64,000 nt of DNA from Diogma glabrata. Taxonomy: Eukaryota; Arthropoda; Insecta; Diptera; Cylindrotomidae. Each line of letters starts with the position of its first letter. The stretch's first letter is position 1. The stretch covers positions 391,059,269 to 391,123,268 of the forward strand of contig OY856187.1 of assembly GCA_963693315.1 (NCBI GenBank). The letters run 5' to 3'. The notes under the pieces were generated by a model that made no database searches, was not told the origin of the DNA, and saw only the letters and a program-made list of their open reading frames with translations. A program made the translations under genes and the position numbers. Positions 44,998-56,289 of the stretch are shown here, one piece after another.

Positions 44998-45590
44998 TTT
45001 GCGAACTCTTAACATGAATAAATAGTGTGATCATGACTATTACACTTTAGACAGCGTCGATGAGGGGTAGAATAAAAGGATCTTATTGTTAGTTCTGGTT
45101 TACAGAATTCCTTCTTTTTGTACTCAAGAGATTTGGGAATGTTGGAAGGGTTCCTCTCTTCCATAGCTTCGAGAATACAAAATCTAGATGATAAGAACTT
45201 ATCCATTTCAGCCCAGGTACACGCGTCAAATTCTCCTTCTACCCTATTTTCCCAATGGGAATGTGCCAATTCCGGCAAATTTTTCAATACTAAGAAAACA
45301 AGTATAGGATCCCAGTCTCGTTTAGAAACTTGCAAGTTATTCAGAGAATCCACACAATGCTTAACTGTATCCTTGAGATTTCTAATGGAAATTGCATTCT
45401 CACATTTTATCGGTTGGAGAGAGAAAAGTATTTTCAACTGAGTATTGACGAGGACTCTTTTATTCTCATATTCATTTTCGAGCACCTTCTATGCTGTTAC
45501 GAAACTAGAGGCTTCCAACGGAAATTTGTTTACCAATTCTTTTGGTCGTCCTGTTAAGTTACCAACGAGATAGTAAAATTTTTCAGTTAA
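44998..45590 (-). pseudogene. BEL gag, central part
   Basis: EKFYYLVGNLTGRPKELVNK and, after a stop codon near 45,487, YENKRVLVNTQLKILFSLQP, WDPILVFLVLKNLP and RCLKCNSHDHTIYSC follow the DUF1759-type gag of BEL elements, ending in a Cys-rich motif. It has one internal stop and a second stop at its end. Its N-terminal half lies beyond a LINE insertion. Confidence 0.8.
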
Positions 45591-45593
45591 GGT

Positions 45594-46493
45594 TTTTTTT
45601 TTTTTTTTTTTAATCAAATGTGTTGTGTAATAGGGTTTAGAATATGTGTCAACACATAAATACCTTTTAAGACCTAGGTCTAGACCTGGGTCCCACAACA
45701 ACTGGCGTTCTAAGGTGTAGATTAACGCTTTTTTTAAAACATCTGTGGGTTGAAGCCACCTGAGACTAAGTGTTCCGGCAAACTATTCCATTTGTACGCA
45801 GTTCGGACAAAGAAGTCTCTCTGCGATCTGCCAGTATGACAGCGCGGGATCTTTACCGTTTCACTGGTTGCGGCAGCCGATTGCCGAGTGGAACGGGGGT
45901 AAGAATAAGTTTGAGGCATGATGCCGCTGATTTCATCTGAGCACTGCTGAGGACAATATTTGTAAAAAACAACGAGGTCAGCAACAGTGCGACGATGTTG
46001 TAGGGAATCAAGTTTTGATGTCAAAGTTCGATCATCCACAATTCGTATAGCTCGCTTTTCAACAGAGTCCAAGAGGGCCAAGATGGAAACAGAGGCAGCA
46101 CCTCAAACTTGGCAGCAGTACTCCATACAGGGACGAATATAGGACTTATAAACATGGAGCAATTGGTATGGAGTGAAAAATTTTTTGCATCTATTTAGGA
46201 GACCGAGTTTTTTAGACGCGCTTTTTGCCATCGCCATTACATGATCGTTCCAGAGTAGGTCATTTGAAACTGTGACACCCAATTAACGAATGCTTTTACA
46301 TTCACCTATTGGTTCATCACACATACTAAATAAAATATCTTTGGGGAAATCGGTCTTTAATCTGGAAACAATCAACAGCTTTGGTGGAGTTGAAATTGAC
46401 AAGGTTTTGGTCACCCCAGTCGGCGACTTTATTCAGGTCTTTGTTCAAGTTTATGGCAGCGTCTCTCCGGGCAGGATTAATTCGTTCGTGCAT
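45594..46493 (-). mobile_element. LINE 3' fragment inserted in BEL gag
   Basis: A dT run of about 17 (poly-A in sense) opens it. Minus reading gives the end of a Jockey/CR1-type RT: DLNKVADWGDQNLVNFNS, LGVTVSNDLLWNDHVMAM, LLHVYKSYIRPCMEYC, LLDSVEKRAIRIVDD, RRTVADLVVFYKY and FFVRTAYKWNSLP. It is 5'-truncated at the end of the RT palm, typical of LINE insertion. Stops and frame changes are present. Target duplication not resolved. Confidence 0.85.
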
Positions 46494-46975
46494 TTTACCT
46501 TTTGAAGGAAGGGGTTAGTTAAGGTTAGTTTAGGATTGTTATATATTACCGATGTGAAGATATCCTTGAAAGATCTCCAACAATCATAGTCACCAGAAAA
46601 TGTGGGAATATTAAGAGTAGGAAGTTTGAAATTAAGACCATTGGTTGGGACCTCCTTTGGAGAAATTTTAGAAAATGACGGAGTTGATTGGTCAAGTTCA
46701 TCCAAGAGGGATCCCAAGAGTTCATAATAGGTTATTTCCGCATTAGAATAGCGGGCTGTAAAAATGGTTAAATTAATCGGAGCAGCGGCATTGTCAGAGG
46801 TGCAAAAGTTTTTAAATGCACTGGTTATGTTCAACCAGATGTCTTTCAGACCAATCTGCCTTCCTTGCAGCCACCCTTTCGTGCGTGTTGGGGATTGAGC
46901 TTGCTCAAATGAGGTTTTAAAGAGAGCAAGTTGACCCAAAGCATGAATAAAAACCGCTTCAGAGGGTTCCGTCAT
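46494..46975 (-). CDS. BEL gag, N-terminal half
   Basis: An ATG at 46,975 opens 160 codons before the LINE breaks the frame. It shows LPTLNIPTFSGDYDCWRSFK and DIFTSVIYNNPKLTLTN, the classic BEL gag core. The break falls just before EKFYYL, which resumes at about 45,590. Confidence 0.85.
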
Positions 46976-47620
46976 TGCCCAATGATTTGCCTAAATTATC
47001 TCGAGTGACAATAACGAATTGTACGGCAAAGTTCAATAACCACTCGTAATTGGATAGAATAAGACAATAACTAAACGATCGAGTTTTATCGAGATATCTA
47101 TTATAGAGCTACTAATATAATAATTAACGAAAGATACTACAAAATATAGTTCGAGAATAATTCACAATAGGATGAAGAGCTATCCATTCCAATAGAGCTA
47201 CGAATATAATAATGAAAGAAACTATACAATAGAGTTCGAGAATAATTCGCAATGGGATAAGGAGCTATCCATTCCAATAGAGCTATAAATATAACAATGA
47301 AAGAAACTATACAATTGAGTTCGAGAATAATTCCCACTGGGCTACAGAGCTATCGATTCCAATAGAGCTACGAATATAATAATGAAATATACTAAACAAT
47401 GGAGTTCGAGAATAATTCACACTGGGATACAGAGCTTTCCATTCCAATAGAGCTATGAATATAATAATGATACAACAATTGGAACATTAAATGAAAAACA
47501 ATTGCGTGTTGTAATTGACCATGGAAAATATAAAAATAGTTCAAGAATGTTACTATTAGCCGATTCAACCGGCTAGTCAAACAATGATTAAACTCACCAA
47601 TACTAATATTCTTAACAAAC
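46976..47620 (-). repeat. BEL leader with 85-bp tandem repeat
   Basis: At about 47,095-47,480, a unit with ATTCCAATAGAGCTAYRAAT and GAGTTCGAGAATAATTC recurs with period 85 (marks at 47,185, 47,270, 47,355, 47,440). From 47,490 the sequence resembles the 311-bp repeat at 51.5 kb, so the leader is split by the insertion that follows. Confidence 0.8.
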
Positions 47621-49180
47621 TGTAACGTTCGCAATAATCGCAAAACAATAATAAAACCAAATTCATCTTCGTTTTCAATTCAATAAAAATGTATTTCATT
47701 AGTTTCCGTTCATTTTTACATTAATAATAGTTTTAAAATTTTCTAATACTTAACTGCTAGTTAAATTTCGATTATACTATAAAAAGCAAACGAACGTACT
47801 AAATTTTATTTCCAATTCTGATGAACAGATGTCGTTGCTAATCTTTGTTGAATTTTTAGTATTACACGATTTGTTTTTTTTACGAGAAGATGTAAAACAA
47901 GAAATGACATTGGTTCGATTTTTTCCAACATTCAATTCCGATTTGGATTAAAGGAAAAAAAGAACACAGTTTTTGATATAGTTTTTTTAATTGTTAACAT
48001 TATGCAGTTAGTCTGGGAGCCCGCCGACATAAACAGCAACTCATAAATACTCTTCTATAATTTGTTGTGTGGCTTAATTACGCCAAGTCTACCACTTTTT
48101 TTTCTCTATCATAATTTTCTTAGCCGCGGCTTTTTCTCTCCAGTAATTTTTAAACTTGTCAATATCGTATTAAGCTAAAAATTTATAGATACTCTATTTT
48201 TAAAAAACTTAATACCAAGAGAAATTCATGAATCGCGAGAGAAAAAAATTGTCCGACAAAAATTTCGGTACGTTAAGGGCGTCTACCGAGTGAAATATGT
48301 AATAATAACAATTTCGAAAAATTTATGGATAACCACCTGATTTTTATGAAAAATGCTTCAAAAAGGTATGTAAAATCACGACCTTACATCGTCCGACAAG
48401 ACAGATTTGCCAATTTTCCAGTCCGACAAGCGGATATTGACATTTTCACGGCGACCTAAAATTTATTCATAATAATTTCCGCTTTCGATTTTTTGGTGTT
48501 AAATGAAGGTTACAACGAGGTAAACAAGTTGTCCGACAGTAAAATATTGCCATTTCCATAAAAATCGAACAAATTGTTATTTTTCAATTGAAAATCCGCG
48601 AAGGTTTACAGTATTTGCGTTTGTGAGCGTAAATACAGCATACTTCCACATAACCAGCTGTTTTTTACAGGATTACTAAAAAAAAGTATGTAGAATCCAA
48701 TTGTTTAATTGTCGAACACGATATATTCTCCGATTTTCTAGTCCGACGCATGGAAATTATAGATTTTATGAAGCTTCAAATTTTTTGATGAAATTCTTTT
48801 TTGATCTTTTTAATTTATATTTTATAATTGCTATTAAGGATGTATAATGAAATCAAAGATTTACGTCGGATTCTAAAATATATTACAGAATAAACGTTCT
48901 TGCATCGATTGGAATCAAAAAATTTAGATCTCACCGACAATTTTCGCGAAATAATCAATTTTAAAGTTATCATTCACTCTATGTTATATTCGACGGAAGT
49001 ATCAAAATTTGATAGAAAAATTAAAAATTCAGAATGTTCTTGCAAAAACATTCGAAAAAAAAACTTACGTTCAGTTTCTCTGTGCAATTTATGATTTTTT
49101 GAGCCAAAAAACAGCATGGTACAAATGGATCTTGATCGAGAGTGAGTAAAATAATAATTATTTTCATGGCATGTTTTTAG

Positions 49181-49536
49181 AATTATCGAAGAGTTCGTTT
49201 GCAAATTATATTCTTTGAAAAGCAAAGATGTAAATCTAGGATGACTCAAACTCTTCGAGAAGGCATTCAGAAATAAAAACCATGATCATAAAATAATTAA
49301 GAGTAAATTGAAAGGATTAGATGCTTCTAGTATGCCACCATCAAAAGAGGAATTGCTTCAACAAATTAAGCGAACCATCTACATATCCAGCGTTTGGTGT
49401 AATGCACATATGAGATGCCCCACCAATCTCGAACCTGAAAACTGTGGATGGACGTTGATTAACAATAAGTATCATTATTATTGGTTTGATGGGCCCCAAA
49501 GTCCTTCGTTTGAAGATATATCTTCAAACTTAACAG
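49181..49536 (+). pseudogene. exon of unnamed protein inside the inverted-repeat element
   Basis: After ATGTTTTTAG, the frame reads IIEEFVCKLYSLKSKDVNLG, has one TGA, then continues LKLFEKAFRNKNHDHK, MPPSKEELLQQIKRTIYISS, LEPENCGWTLI and YYWFDGPQSPSFEDI. I recall a similar 'FVC.LY ... PP....L..QI.R..Y....W ... GW' arrangement at the C-terminus of uncharacterised, transposon-associated proteins of invertebrates, but I cannot name the family. It ends at a donor (AACAG|GTATGC). The single stop suggests recent decay. Confidence 0.55.
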
Positions 49537-49979
49537 GTATGCAAATTATAAATTTCAGTAAGCCCTTATTGATCAATCTGTTCATTTTTACCCCACAGTT
49601 TTCCATAGATTTTCACATTTTTTCATAATTTTTCAGCTTTTAATGTTCATTTTCGTTCAATAGTTTTTCATAGTTCCTCACAGATTTTCTCAATTTTTTA
49701 AAAATTCATTTCTTATCGAGAAAATTACCTCAAAAAATCACCTTTTTAGTTTTTAAATTAAAAACTAGGGTAGGAAGGGGTGGTTTTTTGTTGACCAGAT
49801 TCTGAAAGTTGAAAATACCCTCCAATGGATTATTAAATATTTCCAAGCATCAGTAACAAAGTTGTCTGTGCTTAAAGTTAACGGACAAAAACGGATAGAT
49901 TTGGTCGATAAGAGTTAATATGCGTTTCACTATTTAATGTTTCATTTACTATAGCTTTTAAAAATCAATAGTTTTCCAG

Positions 49980-50071
49980 ATTTCAATGATGATAACGAGG
50001 ATGATGAGGCAAATGATAACAATAGCACAGATGAAGAAAGTTCAACTGATGATAACTCTGATGAAGAGTAA
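49980..50071 (+). CDS. terminal acidic exon of the same protein
   Basis: It follows GTTTTCCAG and keeps frame with the previous exon across a 443-bp intron. It encodes an Asp/Glu/Asn/Ser-rich tail (FNDDNEDDEANDNNSTDEE) and TAA. AATAAA-like signals follow at about 50,130 and 50,240. Confidence 0.55.
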
Positions 50072-51534
50072 AAAAATTTTTCACGTTTCTTCATGTATAT
50101 ATTTTTTTATTTATTTAATGAAATTGTTAATAAAAGTTCCTATTATTAGTTTAATACATGTTATTAACTATTCACATTCCTTACCATTCATTTATTATTG
50201 TAATTAATGAAACTAAAATTATTTATGAACATGGAAAAAATAAAGTATTGAAATGATGTTGCCGATCGATGTTTTTTTGTCGGACTATTGATTTGGCACG
50301 AAATATTTGTCCGCCACTTGTACTACAGGGTAAGTTCTGCTCTATAATATGTTAATTTCTTTTTGTCCGACTGTTATGAATAAATTTTAGGTCGCCGTGA
50401 AAATGTCAATGTCCGCTTGTCGGACTGGAAAATTGGCAAATCTGTCTTATCGGACGATGTAAGGACGTGATTTTACATACCTTTTTGAAGCATTTTTTCA
50501 TAAAAATCAGGTGGTTATCCATAAATTTTTCGAAATTGTTATTATTACATGTTTCACTCGGTAGACGCCTTTACCGAATTTTTTGTCGGACAAGTTTTTT
50601 CTCTCGCGATTCATTAATTTCTCTTGGTATTAAGTTTTTTAAAAATAGAGTATATATAAATTTTTAGCTTAATACGATATTGACAAGTTTAAAAATTACT
50701 GGAGAGAAAAAGCCGCGGCTAAGAAAATTATGATAGAGAAAAAAAAGTGGTAGACTAGGCGTAATTAAGCCACACAAAAAATTATAGAAGAGTATTTATG
50801 AGTTGCTGTTTATGTCGGCGGGCTCCCAGACTAAGTGTGCTTTTATGTTATGCAAGATTATATTTTCGTGAAATTAAATTCATAACAAATAAATGTAGTT
50901 ATAATAAGTGAAATGATAACAACATATTAAAATGTATCGATTATTGTGTATACAAAATATATCACAAAATAATTTTAAAGTCATACTGAAAAATTATGTA
51001 AATCTTTCGAATGAATTAAAAAAATTATCGTAATTCATTTACATTAGTGTCACATGCGAAATATGAACTTAATTCTTTAAACAACTTTAATAAAAATGTA
51101 TAATAAATGTTTGGTTCGTAAAGCAACTTATAATTTTTATTTGAATTACGAACAAATTGGAATATTCACGCCGCAATGGGGCACAAAAAAATACGAATAA
51201 TAGTTTTATGTGCCAGAAACCTCGCTCGAAAGGATCTATTTCATGCTGCTGAGTTTTTGAAAATTAAACTTTGAAAATTAAAAACAACGCTGGAAGTGAA
51301 TCACCAATCAACAGTTGTAATTTAAGGTATTTTTCTTATTTTATATTAGTATTGGAATTTAGTTTTTTTGTGTGTTTTAACTTGGTTTTTTTTGATGATA
51401 GAATAATTTTATAAAACTTAAGAGATTCCCAATTTTCAAGCTTCGTGTGGGGACAAACGCTATCCCGTAGTATCATTTTTATTGATTTGTGATAAAAGTT
51501 CAATCCGATTCACGAAGTGAATCACCTTGTAATA

Positions 51535-52160
51535 AAACAATAAATTTTGGTAGCTTTACTGACTACGTACACAACAGGGTATATATTTTTTTTACTTCTA
51601 GAAGACTGGCATGACTCATAAAACACAACAAAAAAAAAACAACATTTGCGAATTGCAATTGGCAATTGAATATAAACTAATTCAACAATTTGAATCTTAA
51701 AGAAATATTAAATGAAAAAACAATTGCGAGTTGCAATTGACAATGTAATATAAAAATGATACAAGTAGTTTACCACTAGCTGATTTAACTGTTTACATAC
51801 ACAATGTAACTACCGTTCACTTAACGGACTAACATTAATATTCCAAATGAACAATAAATTTTGGTAGTTTTACTACTTACTACGTGCACGACAAGATATA
51901 TGTTTTCCCTTATAAAGGACTGGCATGAAACAATCAAAAACAACATTTACGAATTGCAATTGGCAATTGAATATAAACTAATTCAACACTTTGAATATTA
52001 AATAAATATTAAATGAAAAAAACAATTGCGAGTTGCAATTTACAATGGAACACAAAAAACATTACATACAATAATTTTATCACTAGCCGATATAACTGGC
52101 TACATTCATAATGAAAACTACATTTTAATTTAAACTCACTGATTTTAATGTTCGAAACAA
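51535..52160 (-). repeat. BEL leader with ~311-bp tandem repeat
   Basis: Two units start at AACAATAAATTTTGGTAG near 51,535 and 51,846. Both contain AGACTGGCATGA or GGACTGGCATGA and AAACAATTGCGAGTTGCAAT. Confidence 0.8.
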
Positions 52161-52180
52161 CATAAATTTTGTAATACTTA

Positions 52181-52204
52181 CCTATCCGGCGATCGAAGGA
52201 CCAA
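52181..52204 (-). other. BEL primer site and adjacent splice donor
   Basis: In sense, TTGGTCCTTCGATCGCCGG follows the LTR at once, and GGATAG|GTAAGT, a perfect splice donor, comes next. A spliced leader or subgenomic RNA is possible. Confidence 0.6.
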
Positions 52205-52492
52205 TGTTTGGGGTGAGGTGGAAAGTAAAATCCATATATATTTTTTGAGATTTCCGATTCTTATTATTTATTTTTTCTTTATTAATAATATTTACATTTT
52301 TTCATATTTTTCTGTGTGTATCTCCATTTGTTGTTGTTCACCCAATGATGTGTTCGACGATGACTGGCGATTTATATTTTTTCATTGTTGTTTGTTATTA
52401 ATTATCATTAGTTGTTCGAGTGTGGTAAGATGAAACAAAATTTCCATTTGCAATGGTGTTGTCATCGCATACTTGCGGTATAAACGCGAACA
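52205..52492 (-). mobile_element. BEL 5' LTR
   Basis: Matches the LTR at 38,717 over all 288 bp with about four substitutions by eye, so the element inserted relatively recently, before most nested insertions decayed. The right flank GGTAC completes the target duplication. Confidence 0.93.
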
Positions 52493-52497
52493 GGTAC

Positions 52498-52934
52498 CCT
52501 ATTGGTGAGACTTCGGTGTCCGTCCGAATTTCTACATAATCAATTTACTCACAAACAAGTGCTATCAAGTTAAAATTTTCTACAGGTATTAAATGTTTTC
52601 CCACACCTTATGATAACAAAAAAAAATTGAAATATTTGTTTTTATCTATATTTTATGGACATAGATAAGGAGATAGTACAACAAAAGTTTTTTTTACGGA
52701 ATTGAGTCGGGTCTATAAAAATCGAAAAAAGTGAAGGTATTTCAAAAAAAATTTTCATTGAATTTTCGACTGCTTAGTTTTTGAGGTATTACCAAAAACG
52801 AGTGGTTATTTTGTCCCCCCCCCCCCCCCCTTATCTTCGAACATTACAAAAGAAAAATTTAAAAAAAATTCATGGGTCGAAACTAAAGTTTTTTTTGGTG
52901 GTTATAATTTCAAATGTTCATTAGAGGTTTAAAG
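52498..52934. repeat. flanking DNA and first unit of a ~270-290-bp tandem repeat
   Basis: From about 52,815 (dC run) the sequence CATTACAAAAGAAAAATTTA, CGAAACTAAA and CAAATGTTCATTAGAG recurs after the hAT insertion and again at about 54,367. No gene. Confidence 0.7.
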
Positions 52935-54213
52935 CAGGGTTGTTAATATACACGTATAAAACGTTTTATACGTTACACGTATAATACGTAACGTATATAA
53001 CGTATAATATGATTTTGTTTTTGAAATTCATTCATAAAAAATTAAAAATACTTCTTACTTCAGATATTAATTATATTTTTAGTAAAAATATATATATTTT
53101 AGTAAAAATATAATTACGTAGTTATAAATTATTTATATATTTTATAATTTATAACAAAAACTATTTAAATTCTAGATGTTATTTGAATGTATATTTTTAT
53201 ACTTTATACGAAAGACTATGTTACTGAACATTAAACTGGTTAATAATTTTTAATTCACTAGATTTGAATATTGAAAATTTTGAATTATATATTAGAGATT
53301 TTTTTGAGCACTTAAACTCAAGCAATTAAATTATTTTTGAATTTTTCAACACGTATGCTGTATGATTTTCTTTCATTTTGATTCCAACATTTACTTAATA
53401 CTTAATGGGAAGCATTTTGGATGAAAAACATTTGGCTCATGAACTTAATTATTTGGCATCATGAAATGTTATTGAATATATAAAATATGGTTCAATCCAA
53501 CTTCAGCTCCTCCCATCTAATAAGAACAGCTGCAAATATAATTTTGTTTCAGAATAAATGTCGATTTTTCATAGCAGTAAGGGAAATTATTAGAGATTAT
53601 TAGAGAGATGTTTTTAAAAAAATTTTGTTGTGTGAATCCGGGTTGCACCACTTCCAATTAATAGACACAGTTTGTCAAAATAACAGGTTGTTGCAGATCA
53701 ACTCTTCTTTTTATACAAAAGTTGTAATAGTTAAAATAATATGTATTTACGTCAAACGAAAAAGTTTAGTGAGAAGTTTATTGAGTAATTTCATTGTTGG
53801 TCATTGATGAATAATAGGTATGGTTGGAAATGTCAAATTATTGCAGACTAAATTTGTTTTGAAAATAAATAATTATATTTTGAAAATAAGCATTTACGTT
53901 AAATGTGGAAGTTTTCTGAACTAATAGGAATAGTTGAGGAAGAAGTTATCATGCCGACGCTATATTTTCTAAAGCAACTGTTCCTTAGTATTAGTCCCGA
54001 AATCTATGCTTTATAAATATTAAATATCACGAGTACGATACGAGTTAACGCCCGCGTTAATGTTATATAAATGTATTTTTATTTATTAAGGATTTTACTT
54101 TTATACGGTATAAAACGTAAATAATTGTGTGTTTTATACTGTACGTTTTATACGTTTTATACGTACGTATAATACGTGTTTTATACGTTACCGTATTATA
54201 CGTTACAACCCTG
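52935..54213. mobile_element. non-autonomous hAT element (1.28 kb)
   Basis: The ends are CAGGGTTGT and ACAACCCTG, flanked on both sides by the 8-bp duplication GTTTAAAG (52,927-52,934; 54,214-54,221). Both ends carry clusters of short palindromic ACGTATAAAACG-like motifs. There is no transposase frame; a 60-codon frame near 53,625 has no domain. Confidence 0.9.
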
Positions 54214-54221
54214 GTTTAAAG

Positions 54222-54664
54222 TAGAAATTTTGAAAAATTTATTTTTGATCATGGCATCTGGGGTGTTATATGAAAGATGATTTTTTTTTGTAGTGCAAAA
54301 GAGTTTTTTTTGTAATTTTCGAAAACACAGATTTCGGTTTATTTTCAAAAATGTAAAAATTATTTTTGTCACCCCACCCTTACTTTAAACATTACAAAAG
54401 AAAAAATTTAAAAAAATTCATGGGTGTGTATAGGGATTTTGCTAAATCGAAACTAAAATTGTTTTTGGTTGTTATAATTTCAAATGTTCATTAGAGGGGG
54501 TTTAAAGTAGAAATTTTAAAAATATTATTTTTGATCATAGCATGTGGGGTGTCATATGAAAAGTGATTTCTTTTTTACTGCAAAACAGTTTTTTTTTTTG
54601 TAATTTTCGAAAGCACAGCTTTCGACCTATTTTCAAAAATGTAAAATTTTGTTTGTCAACCCCC
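54222..54664. repeat. tandem repeat, remaining units
   Basis: Two units share TTTTTGATCAT.GCAT.TGGGGTG and GTAATTTTCGAAA.CACAG.TTTCG; period about 265-290 bp. It abuts a gypsy LTR. Confidence 0.75.
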
Positions 54665-56252
54665 CCGCTCTACCGACTTGCCTCAGTCTGTATCGGTCGT
54701 GGGATTGAATCGGCAGTCAGGAAACCCTAGGTGTGAGCAGTTGCTAAATGAAAAAAAAACAGATTGCCGTCCCTACTTACCTTTAATCCCTGTACCATGT
54801 TATCTCGTAAAAAAAACATAATCAACTATCAGGGGTGTGGGCCACGGACTTGACATTAAATTTATTTTGTCACCGTCCCACACCGTTTTTGAATACAACT
54901 TCAAATCATGGTATTACCCGACCATGCTTGAAACCAACTAAACCAACCCAAATTAAAATACACAATTATATATTATGACTAAATGAGAACTCACCTTATT
55001 TCCTTATTTTCTTTTTCATTCTCTTATGATGATCTTCCAAGCCGCCAACATCCGAAAGAAAACACTCACTTAAACAATTTACGTAACATATATTTTCCTG
55101 ATTTTCTTTTTTAAATTCTTTTATTAATTTTTTAAGCTTAATTAATATTTTTTTAAGCTTAATTAGTTTAGATACAATGCTTTTTAAAGAAACAAAAATC
55201 GAAACAATTTCTATCGCATAGAACAATTCACTTTGAAAAATAATTTTTTTTCACGTTAACAGTACAGTTATCAACGCTTAATTTTCTTTCTTTTTTTTTG
55301 CTTAATTAATACTTTTATTTTAAAACTTAATTAGTTTAGATACCAAAACTTTTTAAAGAAACAAAAAAATTGAAACAATTTCTATCGAATAGAATAATTC
55401 ACTTTGAATTCATGTTTTTTCACGTTAACAGTACAGTTATCAACGCTTAATTTTCTTTTCTTTTACTTTTTTAATTTTCCTAATTAATTTGACACAAATA
55501 CATACAATACAAGGACAACTTTAATTTAAAATACTAAATCGCAAAATCGCTACTGTTAAGATCATCGACACAAAAGCAACAAAAAAAAAAAACTAAAATA
55601 AAATTACTAAACAAAAAAAAAACAAAACCAAAAAACACAACACCGTTTGCTTCGCGAGCAACCGTTATACCGACCTCGTCCGCGTATCCAAACTTAGTTC
55701 CAACCAAAACCATCTCATCCCAGTTTACACCTCGGTTTCATCCGATCTTTTTGTTAAAATGCTCAAAGAAATGCATTTAAGACAAAAAAAAATGTTTCCA
55801 AGAATTCACTAAACTGTGAAAATAGTTAAAAATTTCTCACAAATCTCACACAAAGAAAAGACTTTATCATATTTCGAGAATTAATTTAAATTATTATAAC
55901 TCGGTTTCAATTTTAATGTGGGAAAGACAGAAATTAGATAATTTTTGAAAACGTTTTTGCACTGATTACAAAAACGAAGCATGGGAACCGTTAGAATTTA
56001 AGTGGATAAACATGTTTTGCAAAATTGCCAAAACGAAACAGGGGAACGGTTGTAATTTAATTATGAATATTTCGAATTATTAGCAAAACTGAAACTTAGA
56101 TAAATGGTTTTGAGAGGTTGGGTATAATGTCATGAGACACAAAATTTGTGAATTCACATCTGGAATCGGGCACCTTGTGACGAAGGAAAGTAATAAAGGA
56201 AAGTAAAAAATTTTACAATGAATGGGTATGTTGCAAAATATCCTTCGTTACA
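54665..56252 (-). mobile_element. gypsy element D, 3' LTR (~1.6 kb)
   Basis: In sense it starts TGTAACGAAGGATATTTTG, immediately after integrase and a short tail. It shares ordered blocks with the solo LTR at 39.4-40.7 kb, including a consensus donor (AAAGGTAAGTAGG). The inner end is truncated or unclear at the tandem repeat. A 76-codon frame at 54,996-55,226 has a Lys-rich coil but no domain. Confidence 0.7.
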
Positions 56253-56289
56253 AATCGTGGGGACGTCCCACACCTTGAGATAGTCTCAG

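Larger units (their letters stand above)
48011..50831 (+). mobile_element. 2.8-kb DNA element with ~470-bp inverted repeats and captured exons
   Basis: It starts GTCTGGGAGCCCGCC and ends with the inverse, with TA on both sides. Arms extend to about 48,478 and from about 50,381. GTCCGAC recurs many times in the arms. The centre carries two exons of an unnamed protein. No transposase is recognised, so it is non-autonomous or of an uncertain class. Confidence 0.85.
47621..51534 (+). mobile_element. nested LTR-like insertion in BEL leader (split)
   Basis: It starts TGTAACGTTCGCAATAATCG and is homologous in order to the minus-strand sequence ending at 34,562. BEL leader repeats resume at about 51,535. 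Without the 2.8-kb element inside it, it is about 1.1 kb and looks like a solo LTR. The right end is approximate. Confidence 0.55.
38717..52492 (-). mobile_element. BEL/Pao element with nested insertions
   Basis: Two 288-bp LTRs differing at very few positions bound 13.8 kb. The left flank of the left LTR and right flank of the right LTR are both GGTAC (38,712-38,716 and 52,493-52,497), a 5-bp duplication normal for BEL. A polypurine tract touches the left LTR and a primer site the right one, so sense is minus. Between them lie gag, protease, and an RT start fused to an integrase end, plus five unrelated insertions. Its own pol is internally deleted, so it could only move with help from another copy. 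Confidence 0.9.
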
